A stretch of 64,000 nt of DNA from the NCBI GenBank assembly GCA_903932865.1, contig CAIZHQ010000023.1, positions 94,631 through 158,630 of the forward strand, written 5' to 3'. This document shows, one piece after another, positions 30,001 to 38,603 of the stretch (its first letter is position 1; each line of letters opens with the position of its first letter). The notes beneath the pieces were generated by a model, which saw nothing but the letters and a program-made list of their open reading frames with translations, did no database searches and was not told the origin of the DNA. Position numbers and translations under genes: made by a program. Source of the stretch: an uncultured Burkholderiales bacterium. GTDB taxonomy: Bacteria > Pseudomonadota > Gammaproteobacteria > Burkholderiales > Burkholderiaceae_C.

Positions 30001-30968
30001 TGCGCGTGAGCAACCGGGCCGATCGGCGACTGAGCGTGTCAGGCGATGTGACGGCGCGCTTGGCTCAAGGCCAATTGCAACTGCGCGGCGGGCTCAAGGC
30101 CGACCAAGCCCTGTTCATCCTGCCCGAGGGCAGCACCCCCGGCCTGGGCGACGATGTGGTGGTGATTCGCCCCGGCATGGGCGCAATGAACCTGAGCGCC
30201 CTGACCACCCCACCAGACCCCAACGCGCCCACCGGCTCTTGGCTGGGTGTGCCCGATGTGCGCGTCATGCTCGACTTGGGGCAAGATTTTCAGCTGCAAG
30301 GCCAAGGCCTCAACACACGCCTGGCCGGCCAAGTGGAACTGCAGAGCAACGCCAGCACACGGGGCCTGCCACGCCTGAGTGGGCAGGTGCGCACCGAGGG
30401 CGGGCGTTACAAAGCCTACGGCCAGCAACTGAACATCGACACCGGCTTGCTGCGCTTCAGTGGCCCGTACGACAACCCCAGCCTGGACATCATTGCGCTG
30501 AGGCCCAACTTGCCACAAAAAGTGGGCGTGCAAATCACCGGCACCGCTTTGCTGCCGCGCATCCGTTTGTATGCCGACCCCGACCTGCCCGATGCCGACA
30601 AACTCGCTTGGCTGGTGCTGGGCCGCTCAGCAGCCAACGGCGGGGCCGAATCGGCCGTGTTGCAACAAGCGGCGGTGGCCCTGCTCAGCGGCAATGGCAA
30701 AACCCTGACCGGCGAGTTGGCCAGCAGCTTGGGGCTGGACGAAATTTCACTCGCCAGCGGCAGCCGCTCGGACGCCACAGCCACGGGCGCGGCCGTGACG
30801 CTGGGCAAACGCTTGTCCAAAGACTTTTACCTGGTCTACGAAACCAGCCTGAGCGGCGCTTTCGGCAGTTTGTACATTTTTTACGACCTCTCGCGCCGCC
30901 TGACCCTGCGGGCGCAAGCCGGCGAACAAAGCGCGCTGGATCTGATTTTCACGGTACGGCGGGATTGA
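27009..30968 (+). CDS. tamB: Translocation and assembly module protein TamB
   Basis: 1319 aa, N-terminal TM, long beta-repeat region, C-terminal RPNLPQKVGVQITGTALLPRIRLYADPDLPDADKLAWLVLGR...LGKRLSKDFYLVYETSLSGAFGSLYIFYDLSRRLTLRAQ. Confidence 0.92.
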   Translation: MNTRTEAHIGTDPLAQSVASPVRPSSDKTSPARSLLRRVASGLGALSAMSLSALLGPLALAAALWGLWSWTGTPGSLVTALKMVHWALPSGQQLRSADVQGNLQQGWRIGQISWQSGGLQVQAQDAQLVLDWSQLWRQAWPLKSIQIKTLRVQDQRPPQPLTPLTELRLPLPLQLNVQVAQLNWQGSTAVTLTDVRAQYAYDGQEHHLDVDSLALAQGRYTLQARLQGAAPMALHIAAQGQVQTPASGRTPALQLQVQSTVQGQLSGPQAQLSVQTELAPTPGQGALGRAQDKVHLSLQAQIQPWQKQVVLQAQGQWQALDLAPLWPGAPQTRLQGEARLLPDGAAWQLDAQTENLLPGAWDLQRLPLAELKLQARHAQGLWQVQQAQARLATGQLQGQGQQTPQGWTGQLDIQNLQPGLLHSAWAGPAVQGRLKAEATGADTIALSADLQAQKTQALTTPSALQWEQLQLAGQWHPDRWDITSLRLQAAKAVLEAQFQWQPVQESVQGRMTLQLPGLQATAQGNLAPLNGQGRLDVQMQDAALSQSWLQGLPGWGTPLRGFNASGPAQLQAQWQGGFAQADAPLSLSLQWPRIEWAQPNLNPNPSATLTHKSTTRPAPWFLAPGQLKMQGTPLAVQVELQARLGQGPHSAQLQTTWRGSRADVHSPNWQGRIEQLALITPNAQSPSAEPWRLALQSTPAWQARLDQMALTWDPSTWMLQGPGPGRPRLEVEAGSWTAPGPGQPQQTHGAVRWTDLPVSWAQAWLGTDILNDITLKGQAQWRMNKDLDLSLSAERTQGDLRIQSDNLPGQRAAAGLRQAQLFLRVQNEQMQADLKWDSAQMGQAQAKLQSQLNRTPDGWQWAEQAPLIGSVQANLPQIGAWSVLAPPGWRVQGTLDASLTVSGTRSQPQWLGRLQASQLAARSAVQGIEFSQGQMQARLQGQSLVLENLSLRGAGAQGGELQARGQVEFNANPKAQASPSANPLRSADMTLQIEAKNLRVSNRADRRLSVSGDVTARLAQGQLQLRGGLKADQALFILPEGSTPGLGDDVVVIRPGMGAMNLSALTTPPDPNAPTGSWLGVPDVRVMLDLGQDFQLQGQGLNTRLAGQVELQSNASTRGLPRLSGQVRTEGGRYKAYGQQLNIDTGLLRFSGPYDNPSLDIIALRPNLPQKVGVQITGTALLPRIRLYADPDLPDADKLAWLVLGRSAANGGAESAVLQQAAVALLSGNGKTLTGELASSLGLDEISLASGSRSDATATGAAVTLGKRLSKDFYLVYETSLSGAFGSLYIFYDLSRRLTLRAQAGEQSALDLIFTVRRD

Positions 30969-31041
30969 ACCACTTTTTTGCCGCTTTCACCCGCATGAAT
31001 CCCAAGTACTTCAAGATGTAGAATTTTTTCGACTAACTCTT

Positions 31042-31059
31042 AGTAATTACATAATTACT
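31042..31059. promoter_or_regulatory. Perfect palindrome AGTAATTA-ca-TAATTACT upstream of the RodZ-like gene
   Basis: 8-bp perfect arms in an AT-rich 160-bp intergenic promoter region. Confidence 0.5.
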
Positions 31060-31128
31060 GAAACTGTACTATCATTGCGGAATTGTCCTTTTTCTGGACC
31101 TCCGAACCGCTGAAGTCAGCTTTCACAT

Positions 31129-32067
31129 ATGAACAATCCCATATGGCGTTCTGAAGATGGGCAGCTCTTGCGAAGTTTGCGAGAAGAGGCAGGTATTGAC
31201 GAACTGGTTTTCGCACGGAACAACACCGTGTCTTTGGCCCAGCTCAAAGAGCTTGAACTCGGTGGCCACAGCAGTTTTTACAACCCGGCCATCAAACGCA
31301 GCACAGGTGTCAAACTGCTCAAAAAATTAGGGCACGACCTGGTCACCCCAGAGGTGGTCTGTGTGGCCCAAGAATCCGCCGAGCTCAGCGTGAACGAGTC
31401 CGCATCTGTCATGGCCGCCGGGATGACCCCAGCGCCTGCAAGCCATCCCAAGGCCCCATCTGACTCCCAGCGACATGGGAAGATTCAAACAGCTTTGTTT
31501 TGGACTTTGGGTGTGCTCAGTCTGGTGGCCCTGACCGCCCTCAAGCCCTGGAGCTTGTGGGATGGGCCTGCAAGCGACCGGCGCTCAAACCCACATGCAA
31601 CGTTGGCCCCGTCCCCCAAGGTCTTGTCGGCCCCCAAAACTGCGCCGTCAGCGCCTGTCCAGCGCGAGCCGAAGCCCTCTGCGCCAACCGAAATGATCGC
31701 CTTGGGCCCTGCCACGCATGAACTGTCCAGGCCAGCGGTCAAAGTCTCATTACCCACCACCACCCCGGCCTGCGATTGGCAACACAGAGACAACAGCAAA
31801 ACCCACACACCCAACCAGCCGCTCAAACCAGGCAACTATGTTTACCTGGAAGCCCAAGCCGACACCGAACTGTGTGTGCTCGACAGCCAAAACCAAAAAA
31901 CAATGCTGCAACTCAAAGCAGGCATGGCCACAAGCGTTTACGGCGCGGCCCCTTTTCTGGTGCACAGCCAGGATTGGCAAAACCTCAAGTTGTTCTTTCA
32001 GGGCCGTCGTGTGGTGGACACCCTGACCGATGTGCAGCACCTGCTGCTGGACAGCCAGCCGCTTTGA
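31129..32067 (+). CDS. RodZ-like protein: N-terminal HTH-like domain, TM segment, C-terminal DUF4115-like domain
   Basis: SLREEAGIDELVFARNNTVSLAQLKELELGGHSSFYNPAIKRSTGVKLLKKLG; TM TALFWTLGVLSLVALTAL; C-terminal VYLEAQADTELCVLDSQNQKTMLQLKAGMATSVYGAAPFLVHSQDWQNLKLFFQGRRV. Confidence 0.6.
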   Translation: MNNPIWRSEDGQLLRSLREEAGIDELVFARNNTVSLAQLKELELGGHSSFYNPAIKRSTGVKLLKKLGHDLVTPEVVCVAQESAELSVNESASVMAAGMTPAPASHPKAPSDSQRHGKIQTALFWTLGVLSLVALTALKPWSLWDGPASDRRSNPHATLAPSPKVLSAPKTAPSAPVQREPKPSAPTEMIALGPATHELSRPAVKVSLPTTTPACDWQHRDNSKTHTPNQPLKPGNYVYLEAQADTELCVLDSQNQKTMLQLKAGMATSVYGAAPFLVHSQDWQNLKLFFQGRRVVDTLTDVQHLLLDSQPL

Positions 32068-32113
32068 CGCGGCCACTGAACTGCCGCGCACGGCCACTAC
32101 AATCCTTATCCTG

Positions 32114-32188
32114 GCCACCGTAGTTCAATGGATAGAACTCTCCCCTCCTAAGGGAGTGATACAGGTTCGATTCCTGTCGGGGGCACCA
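32114..32188 (+). tRNA. tRNA-Arg (anticodon CCT), encoded CCA end
   Basis: Cloverleaf read by eye: acceptor GCCACCG/CGGGGGC, D stem GTTC/GAAC, anticodon stem CTCCC/GGGAG with loop CTCCTAA, T arm ACAGG-TTCGATT-CCTGT, ACCA. Confidence 0.93.
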
Positions 32189-32194
32189 AACCCG

Positions 32195-32228
32195 AATCCG
32201 CAAACGTTCAAAACGGTGCGGATTTTTT
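32195..32228 (+). terminator. Rho-independent terminator downstream of tRNA-Arg
   Basis: aatccgcaaacgttcaaaacggtgcggatttttt. Confidence 0.7.
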
Positions 32229-32232
32229 GCTT

Positions 32233-33231
32233 TTAGAAAGCGACCTTCTCGGCTTCGAGGTAAGCCAGGCTCACATACTTGCCAATGTTGCGGTGAAAGC
32301 CTTGCATGGTCTTGGCCCTGGCGGCCACACGCGGGTCTTTCAGCACGGCCGCTTTGGCCTCGGCTTCGGATTGGCTGTCTTCCACCGCTTTGAGGCATGG
32401 CTCCCAGATGCCCGCCATGAATTCGCCATAGGTCTTGAGCAAGTCCGGGCGGGCCTGGCCGTGACCGGGTACCCACAGCTGATCGCCCGTGGCGGCCTGC
32501 AGGGCTTTGTAATATTTGAAAGTGCCGGGGTAAGAGCCTTCGTCCATGTTGGCGATGCGGTTGGTCATGGCGATGTCGCCCACTGCCGTCACCTGGTCTT
32601 GCACCACCTCGACACACAGGTCCGATGGCGTGTGCGCCGTGCCGTAGTGGTGCATGCGAAATGTCACATCTCCGATCTGAATTGCTTGACCATGCTGCAC
32701 GGGCGTGTTGGGCAACACCACCTGGGTGCCCAAGGTGGACTGGTTGGTCCAGCGTTCCATCAGGCTGCGCCACAAGTTGCCTTCTGCGCCTTTGAGTTTT
32801 TCAATCGTGCTGGGCAGCGCGTAAATAGGCAGCTTGTCACCATAAGTTTTGACGAAAGCATGGTTACCCAGCCAATGGTCACCGTGGTAGTGGCTGTTGA
32901 ATACGGCCACCACGGGTTGGTCGGTCACTTGGCGGATCATGCGGATGGCCATTTGGCCGATTTGCAACGAAGCCCCCGAATCGATCACCACCACCCCGGC
33001 CGTGGTCACCACAAAGATGACGTTGGCCATCATGCCCCGGTTCTCAGGGGTGGGAAACCCGTCAGGCGAGAAGATCATCCACACATGGGGTGACAGCTGT
33101 TGCGCCGGGATGTCGGCCACGGGTGGGCCTTCGATGAAGTCCTGCGCTTGCTGCGCGAGCAAACGGGCCTCGGGCCACAAGGCTGCGCCGCCGATGGCCG
33201 CGCTGGCCCACAACAGTTGTCTTCTTTTCAT
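32233..33231 (-). CDS. SoxH-like MBL-fold metallohydrolase
   Basis: Signal peptide; FNSHYHGDHWLGNHAF, VIDSGAS, VPGHGQ; follows soxB. Confidence 0.8.
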   Translation of the reverse strand: MKRRQLLWASAAIGGAALWPEARLLAQQAQDFIEGPPVADIPAQQLSPHVWMIFSPDGFPTPENRGMMANVIFVVTTAGVVVIDSGASLQIGQMAIRMIRQVTDQPVVAVFNSHYHGDHWLGNHAFVKTYGDKLPIYALPSTIEKLKGAEGNLWRSLMERWTNQSTLGTQVVLPNTPVQHGQAIQIGDVTFRMHHYGTAHTPSDLCVEVVQDQVTAVGDIAMTNRIANMDEGSYPGTFKYYKALQAATGDQLWVPGHGQARPDLLKTYGEFMAGIWEPCLKAVEDSQSEAEAKAAVLKDPRVAARAKTMQGFHRNIGKYVSLAYLEAEKVAF

Positions 33232-33291
33232 GGTGATCCCTCCTCTAACGGTGCAGCGCCAAGCAGTGTCTGTTGGCGCTGCACGCACGCG

Positions 33292-35025
33292 TCAAACGGC
33301 GTAGCCCTTGTTAGGCAATGCGCCCATGATTTTGGGCGTGTTGAGTTGGCGTGGCTTGATGCGACCGCCTTGGGCTTTGAGCCAGGTTTCCACCACATCC
33401 CAAACCTGCTTGTTGCCCTGGTTGCGGGCTTCTTCGGCCACCGGGGCCCAGCCCGCCACCTTGTACTTTTTACCCGCTTCGATGAGCTGCCCTTTCAAGC
33501 GCATATCGCCAATGCGTTGGCCTGCCTTGGACACCGGGTTGCAGCTGTATGTCAGGCCCCCTACGCGCACCATGTCGCCGCCTTGCTGGTAATAAGGGTC
33601 AGGGTTGAACAGGTTGTCGGCCACATCTTCGAGCACGGTCTTGATGGTCTCGCCCGTCATCTCGGTCACGGTGGCATACGAGTAGGTGGTGGCGGTCATG
33701 TCAAGCAGCCACTCGCGCGTGATGGCCTGGCCCGGCAACAGTGTGGTGCCCCAGCGAAAGCCCGGTGAGAACGCGATGTCTGCGCCCTGCACGTCCAGCA
33801 GCGCGTCGATCAGCAACTGGTCGCCCGTGCCGTTGAAGTTGCCACGGCGGTACAGCAGGCCATCGGTCACGGCCAACTTTTCGGCCAGCTTGCTTTCATA
33901 GGGCGCTCGGATCTTGGTGATCAGAGCATCCATCTCCTTGTCGGCGGGCAGCATGTTGGAGAACACGGGCAGCAATTTGTAGCGGAAGTCGCTGACTTTT
34001 TTGTCTTTGACTTCGAAGTCGAGTACGCCCAAAAACTTGCCGTTCGAGCCCGCATTGGTGACGATGGTCTTGCCGCCTTTGTTCGAGACGATGGAAGCGA
34101 CCGGCATGCCGTCGTGCGTGTGGCCGCCCATGATGGCGTCGATGCCGCTGACACGCGTGGCCATCTTCAGGTCGACGTCCATGCCGTTGTGGCTGAGGAC
34201 GACGACGACCTGGGCGCCTTTGCCACGGGCCTCGTCCACCATCTTTTGCATGTTCTCGTCCTGGATGCCGAACTCCCAGTCGGCCACCATGTAACGCGGG
34301 TTGGCAATCGGGGTGTAGGGGAAGGCCTGGCCGATGATGGCGCAAGGCACGCCATTGATCTCGCGGATCACATAGGGCTTGAACACCGGGTCGCCAAAGT
34401 CATTGGTCTTGACGTTCTGAGCGACAAAGTCCACCTTGCCAGCGAAATCTTTCTCGATGATTTCCTTCACGCGCGCCATGCCCAAGGTGAATTCCCAGTG
34501 ACCGGTCATCACATCCACGCCCAGCAGTTTGCAGGCGTCGACCATGTCCTGGCCGTGGGTCCACAAGCTGGTGCCCGAGCCTTGCCAGGTGTCACCGCCG
34601 TCGAGCAGCAAAGCGCCGGGGCGGCTGGCCTTCATGCGCTTGACCAGCGTGGCCAGGTGGGCAAAGCCCCCGACTTTGCCGAAGCGCTTGGCGGCTTTTT
34701 CAAAGTTCAGGTAAGTCAGCGCATGGGCCTCGGCCGTGCCCGGGCGGATCTTGGCCGCTTGGAGCAAATACTCACCCACCAAATGCGGCAGGTTGCTCTG
34801 CATGGCGCCAATGCCTAAGTTGATGCTGGGCTCACGGAAATAAATCGGCTTGAGCTGGGCATGGCAATCGGTCATGTGCAGGAAAGACACATTGCCGAAC
34901 TTGGGAATGTCATAAAGACCATTGGCGGCCGTGTTGGCACTGGACTGGGCGTAGGCGCCCATGCTCATGCCAGCCATCGTGCCAGCACCCATGACTTGGA
35001 TAAATTCGCGCTTGGAGAGATTCAT
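33292..35025 (-). CDS. soxB: Thiosulfohydrolase SoxB
   Basis: FLHMTDCHAQLKPIYFREPSINLG, LLDGGDTWQGSGTSLWT, GHWEFTLG, SHNGMDVDLKMA, GGHTHDGMP. Confidence 0.95.
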   Translation of the reverse strand: MNLSKREFIQVMGAGTMAGMSMGAYAQSSANTAANGLYDIPKFGNVSFLHMTDCHAQLKPIYFREPSINLGIGAMQSNLPHLVGEYLLQAAKIRPGTAEAHALTYLNFEKAAKRFGKVGGFAHLATLVKRMKASRPGALLLDGGDTWQGSGTSLWTHGQDMVDACKLLGVDVMTGHWEFTLGMARVKEIIEKDFAGKVDFVAQNVKTNDFGDPVFKPYVIREINGVPCAIIGQAFPYTPIANPRYMVADWEFGIQDENMQKMVDEARGKGAQVVVVLSHNGMDVDLKMATRVSGIDAIMGGHTHDGMPVASIVSNKGGKTIVTNAGSNGKFLGVLDFEVKDKKVSDFRYKLLPVFSNMLPADKEMDALITKIRAPYESKLAEKLAVTDGLLYRRGNFNGTGDQLLIDALLDVQGADIAFSPGFRWGTTLLPGQAITREWLLDMTATTYSYATVTEMTGETIKTVLEDVADNLFNPDPYYQQGGDMVRVGGLTYSCNPVSKAGQRIGDMRLKGQLIEAGKKYKVAGWAPVAEEARNQGNKQVWDVVETWLKAQGGRIKPRQLNTPKIMGALPNKGYAV

Positions 35026-35055
35026 ATTTGCAACCACTGATATATACGGAGCTAA

Positions 35056-35078
35056 AAAACCCGGACCAGCCGGGTTTT
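35056..35078 (-). terminator. Rho-independent terminator/attenuator between soxX and soxB
   Basis: AAAACCCGG-accag-CCGGGTTTT; minus-strand U tract. Confidence 0.65.
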
Positions 35079-35085
35079 CATGGGC

Positions 35086-35742
35086 TTATTGGTTAACGGG
35101 CGACTTGGGGTCGAGCAACAAGCCCACGATGTGGCGGACCTGTGTTTCGTTCAGGATGCCCATGTGCCCAGCGCGGGGCATGTTGGAGCAGGCGTTGTAG
35201 GCCTTGGCGTTCCAGATCTTGCCCCAGGTGTATTCCACAATGGCCTTGCTGGCCGGATCGTCGGGGTTGGACACGCCGCGAATCTTGCCGTAGTTATAGA
35301 GGCTAGGACCAATGGTGCCGTAAGAAATTTCTTTCTTATCCATCTGGTGGCAGTTGTAACAGTTGCCACCGTTCACGCCCGTGGCCGAATCGGTCCAGGT
35401 CAGGCCGCGTCCGCTTTGGGCAATGGCTTCGCCTTGCTTCCAGTCACCGATGAACTTGCCGTCTGAGGGCCACTTGATGGCTTTGAGGTTGGCTTCTTCG
35501 ATGCGCTTGGCTGTTTTTTCATCCAAGGGCTTGCCTGCCACGTCGGCTTCACTGCAAACGCGGTTGGTTTCGTCAGTAGCGGTGATACGCTCCACTTTCA
35601 CATGACTCTGGTCACGGAAAGAAGCCTTGACGATCTTGTCAGTCAGCGCATTGAGCTCGGCAACAGAAGGGCCGGAGGCGCAGCCAGCTGCCACCAAAGC
35701 GGCCGCCAAGCTGGCCAAAACGAGTTGGGTCTTTTTGTTCAT
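35086..35742 (-). CDS. soxX: Sulfur oxidation c-type cytochrome SoxX
   Basis: Lipoprotein-like signal, GNCYNCHQMD heme site, YGTIGPSLYNYGKIRG; between soxA and soxB. Confidence 0.9.
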   Translation of the reverse strand: MNKKTQLVLASLAAALVAAGCASGPSVAELNALTDKIVKASFRDQSHVKVERITATDETNRVCSEADVAGKPLDEKTAKRIEEANLKAIKWPSDGKFIGDWKQGEAIAQSGRGLTWTDSATGVNGGNCYNCHQMDKKEISYGTIGPSLYNYGKIRGVSNPDDPASKAIVEYTWGKIWNAKAYNACSNMPRAGHMGILNETQVRHIVGLLLDPKSPVNQ

Positions 35743-35760
35743 GAGGTTCTCCTGTTCAGA

Positions 35761-36564
35761 TCAGCGCTTGATGGCCGGGGCAACGGAAGCTGCGCCTTTG
35801 GCATTCACACCCAAGTAGGTGGACAGGGCAATCGTGGCATCGCTGCCAAAACCAGGGTAAGGGAACCGCTGCTGGCGGTAGCAGTCGTTCAGGCGCAATT
35901 GCATGCTCCACATCTGACCGTTGGAGACGCGGTAAGCGGGCCAGGCGGCAAAACCAACGCCATCACCGGGGTTCTTGGTCAGGATAGGCAAGTCTTGCAA
36001 GCGGATGCGTTTGCCTTCTTCACCGTGGCAAGAGGCGCAAGAAAAGTCGTGCGGCCCACCACGCTGGAAGAACAGGCGTTTGCCCACTTCGTAGAAGGTT
36101 TTTTCTTGGGAGTGCGCTTGTGACAAGTTAAAGCGCTGCCCTTTGGACTCGGCGGCGATCCAGGTAGCCAAAGCCGTCACGTTGGCCATCTCGCCGCGAC
36201 CAAATGCGGTCTTGGAGATTTCGGCGGCATTGAAACCTTGCAGGGTTTCCATGCAGGACACCAAGCGGGACTCCAAGTCTTGCATGCGCTGCGTGTCAGC
36301 GAAGTATTTGGGCAACTCGACAAAAGCACCTTTGACCACGCCAGGGCCTTTGCCCAAATCGCATTTTTCGAGCGATGCGTTTTTGGGGCCCCGCGCTTTT
36401 TTCCAGAGGTCTTCGCCTTTGGCTTCAAAGAGTTCAGCGGGGTTACCGTCTTGCAGCATGGCGCGGTATTCGTCAATGCCTTGGCTGGCGGTCTTTTGGG
36501 CCAGCGCGGGCATGGTACTCAAGGCCAGTGCCGCTGCCATGGTCAAACTTGATGCTTTGTTCAT
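35761..36564 (-). CDS. soxA: Sulfur oxidation c-type cytochrome SoxA (single CxxCH)
   Basis: CASCHGEEGKRIRLQDLP, WSMQLRLNDCYRQQRFPYPGFGSDA; between soxZ and soxX. Confidence 0.92.
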   Translation of the reverse strand: MNKASSLTMAAALALSTMPALAQKTASQGIDEYRAMLQDGNPAELFEAKGEDLWKKARGPKNASLEKCDLGKGPGVVKGAFVELPKYFADTQRMQDLESRLVSCMETLQGFNAAEISKTAFGRGEMANVTALATWIAAESKGQRFNLSQAHSQEKTFYEVGKRLFFQRGGPHDFSCASCHGEEGKRIRLQDLPILTKNPGDGVGFAAWPAYRVSNGQMWSMQLRLNDCYRQQRFPYPGFGSDATIALSTYLGVNAKGAASVAPAIKR

Positions 36565-36595
36565 TGTCACCTCTGTTGGTATTTTTAAAACGCGA

Positions 36596-36623
36596 AAAGG
36601 GTGAAGTCGTGGCTTCACCCTTT
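36596..36623. other. Intercistronic 11-bp perfect hairpin between soxZ and soxA
   Basis: AAAGGGTGAAG-tcgtgg-CTTCACCCTTT. Confidence 0.7.
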
Positions 36624-36640
36624 GTTCTGTCATCGCACGA

Positions 36641-36952
36641 TCACGAAACGGTGGCTTCGTCCGTGCGGGTATCGCCCTTGTTGTCTTTCCAGGTCACAGC
36701 AATCTTGTCGCCAGCTTTCGCGCCTTTGACGGCGAATTGCAGGAAGGGGTTTTTCGACACAGCGGGGCCCCACTCGGCGGAAAACACGTCTTTGCCGTTG
36801 AGTTTGGCTGTCACTTCCTGGATGAACCAGGCGGGCACGGTTTTGCCGGAAGCGTCTTTGCGTTGACCGGTTTCCATTTCGTGGCTCATGAGCACACGAA
36901 CGGTTGCTTTGTCACCAGAGGCCTGGGCACGGATGCGCATTGGATCTGCCAT
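36641..36952 (-). CDS. soxZ: Thiosulfate oxidation carrier complex protein SoxZ
   Basis: MADPMRIRAQASGDKATVRVLMSHEMETGQRKDASGKTVPAWFIQEVTAKLNGKDVF... Confidence 0.93.
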   Translation of the reverse strand: MADPMRIRAQASGDKATVRVLMSHEMETGQRKDASGKTVPAWFIQEVTAKLNGKDVFSAEWGPAVSKNPFLQFAVKGAKAGDKIAVTWKDNKGDTRTDEATVS

Positions 36953-37004
36953 TTTTCTCTCCTAATCTTTCATTGAATCGATGTATGAGGGTGTGCACAG
37001 GGGC

Positions 37005-37460
37005 TTAGCCGCCGCAACCGCCCAAAGTGACCTTGACTTCTTTCTTGGCCCACAAAGCTTTGCCGTCGTTCATGATGGCCACAGCGTAGACATCCGAGGA
37101 CTGGCCCATTTTGGCGCGGGTCGAGAAATTGGCGTCGACCGCATCGGTCACGTAAAACATGGCCACCAAAGCGGATGGGTTCTTCTCGACCATGATCAGC
37201 AACTGCTTGACGCCAGACAGTGCTGTGCTGGCACCCAATGGCACAACCGCACCGTTTTCGGCGATGTCCGGACCTATGATGGTCACGTCTTTGCTTTCGG
37301 TCAGGCTGGTCGCGCCTGCGGCCTTGGCAGCGTCTTGCACCGACTTGGCGTCGAATGCGGCTTTGTTGAAAGCGGCGTGGGCAAACTGTGGGAAACCCGC
37401 AGTGGCCAAGAGGCCAGCCACAACAGCGCTTTGCTTGAGTGTCTCGCGACGGTTTTGCAT
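37005..37460 (-). CDS. soxY: Thiosulfate oxidation carrier protein SoxY
   Basis: Signal peptide; C-terminal carrier motif ...VKVTLGGCGG*. Confidence 0.95.
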   Translation of the reverse strand: MQNRRETLKQSAVVAGLLATAGFPQFAHAAFNKAAFDAKSVQDAAKAAGATSLTESKDVTIIGPDIAENGAVVPLGASTALSGVKQLLIMVEKNPSALVAMFYVTDAVDANFSTRAKMGQSSDVYAVAIMNDGKALWAKKEVKVTLGGCGG

Positions 37461-37529
37461 CTGATATCTCCTTGATGATTGAGTGATGCTATTGAAACAG
37501 GTTCAGAAGTGCAACGGGTATATCCCGTA

Positions 37530-38603
37530 TTACTTGCTGGCCCCCTTGGAAATCCATTCAGCAATTTGCTTGGCGTCGGCATCAGGCAGCGACTGGGGTG
37601 GCATGGGAATTTGACCATACACGCCCACACCACCGGCCTTGATTCTGCCAACCAAATAATCGGTTTTACCCGCTTGCTTTTTGGCAATTTCATTGAAGCC
37701 AGGGCCCACAATCTTCTTGTCCACACCGTGGCAAGCTGTGCAACTGTGCTTGTTCAGGAGCGCAATCGCTGCTTTGGCTTCGTTGTTTTCAGGCTTGGCA
37801 GCGGCCACTGGGGCTGCTGCGGCCACCGGAATACCAGCCTTGGGCTCGGGTTTGGTGGTGTCTGCGCCGCGCTGTGGGCCAACGATGCGGTTTTGCTCTT
37901 GCAAGTTACCGTGGGCATTTCGCGCAAAGTCTGGGAGCAATGATGCCACTTTGGCTTCCGGCGTGCAGTCCTTCATGCAAATCTTGTTGGCGGTGTCGGG
38001 TTTTTTAACGCCACCGAATTCATGGCCAGGCCACATCGCATGGGCCGTGGTCATGCCGTTGCGGTTGGGCATGCGGGCCTGCACTTCGGCGATGTTTTTG
38101 TCAGACAACACATAGTTATCCGGGACGATGTTGGCCAAGTTCAGCATGAAGGCGGTCACGGCATACACCTCCTCCGTGGTCAGTGTCTTGGGGTTGGTCC
38201 AAGGCATGGCCCGGTTGATGTAATCCCACAAAGTGGAAACAGTGGACACCTTCATGATGGTGGTGCGACCCGGAAAGTCCGTGCGCTGCAAATTTGCTAC
38301 ACGGCCGTTCTTGATGTCTTCTGCGGTGGTGCCACCTATGAGTGGACTGAACACCTCGTTGGACTCACCAAACACACCGTGGCAATGGGCGCACTTGGCC
38401 TCCCACACATCCTGTCCTTTGGCCACCGAGCCCGAGCCGGCAGGCAGCCCCTTGAAGTCGGGGCGCACATCAATGTCCCACTTGGCCACTTCTTTGGGTG
38501 TGGCAGCTCGCCCCACACCCGGGTATTGGGTGCTTTGCGCAGTTGCCAAACCAGCAGCTGCCATCAACGTCACAGTCAAAACAGCATTACGAAACCTGGA
38601 CAT
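37530..38603 (-). CDS. soxD: Sulfite/sulfane dehydrogenase cytochrome subunit SoxD
   Basis: Two CxxCH motifs (CAHCHG, CTACHG); directly after soxC. Confidence 0.88.
   Translation of the reverse strand: MSRFRNAVLTVTLMAAAGLATAQSTQYPGVGRAATPKEVAKWDIDVRPDFKGLPAGSGSVAKGQDVWEAKCAHCHGVFGESNEVFSPLIGGTTAEDIKNGRVANLQRTDFPGRTTIMKVSTVSTLWDYINRAMPWTNPKTLTTEEVYAVTAFMLNLANIVPDNYVLSDKNIAEVQARMPNRNGMTTAHAMWPGHEFGGVKKPDTANKICMKDCTPEAKVASLLPDFARNAHGNLQEQNRIVGPQRGADTTKPEPKAGIPVAAAAPVAAAKPENNEAKAAIALLNKHSCTACHGVDKKIVGPGFNEIAKKQAGKTDYLVGRIKAGGVGVYGQIPMPPQSLPDADAKQIAEWISKGASK

Noticed and set aside
37514-37528. ACGGG-tatat-CCCGT inverted repeat between soxD and soxY as a sox regulator site
   Set aside because: Only 5-bp arms and unrelated to the 40299 palindrome; may be chance or a weak hairpin.
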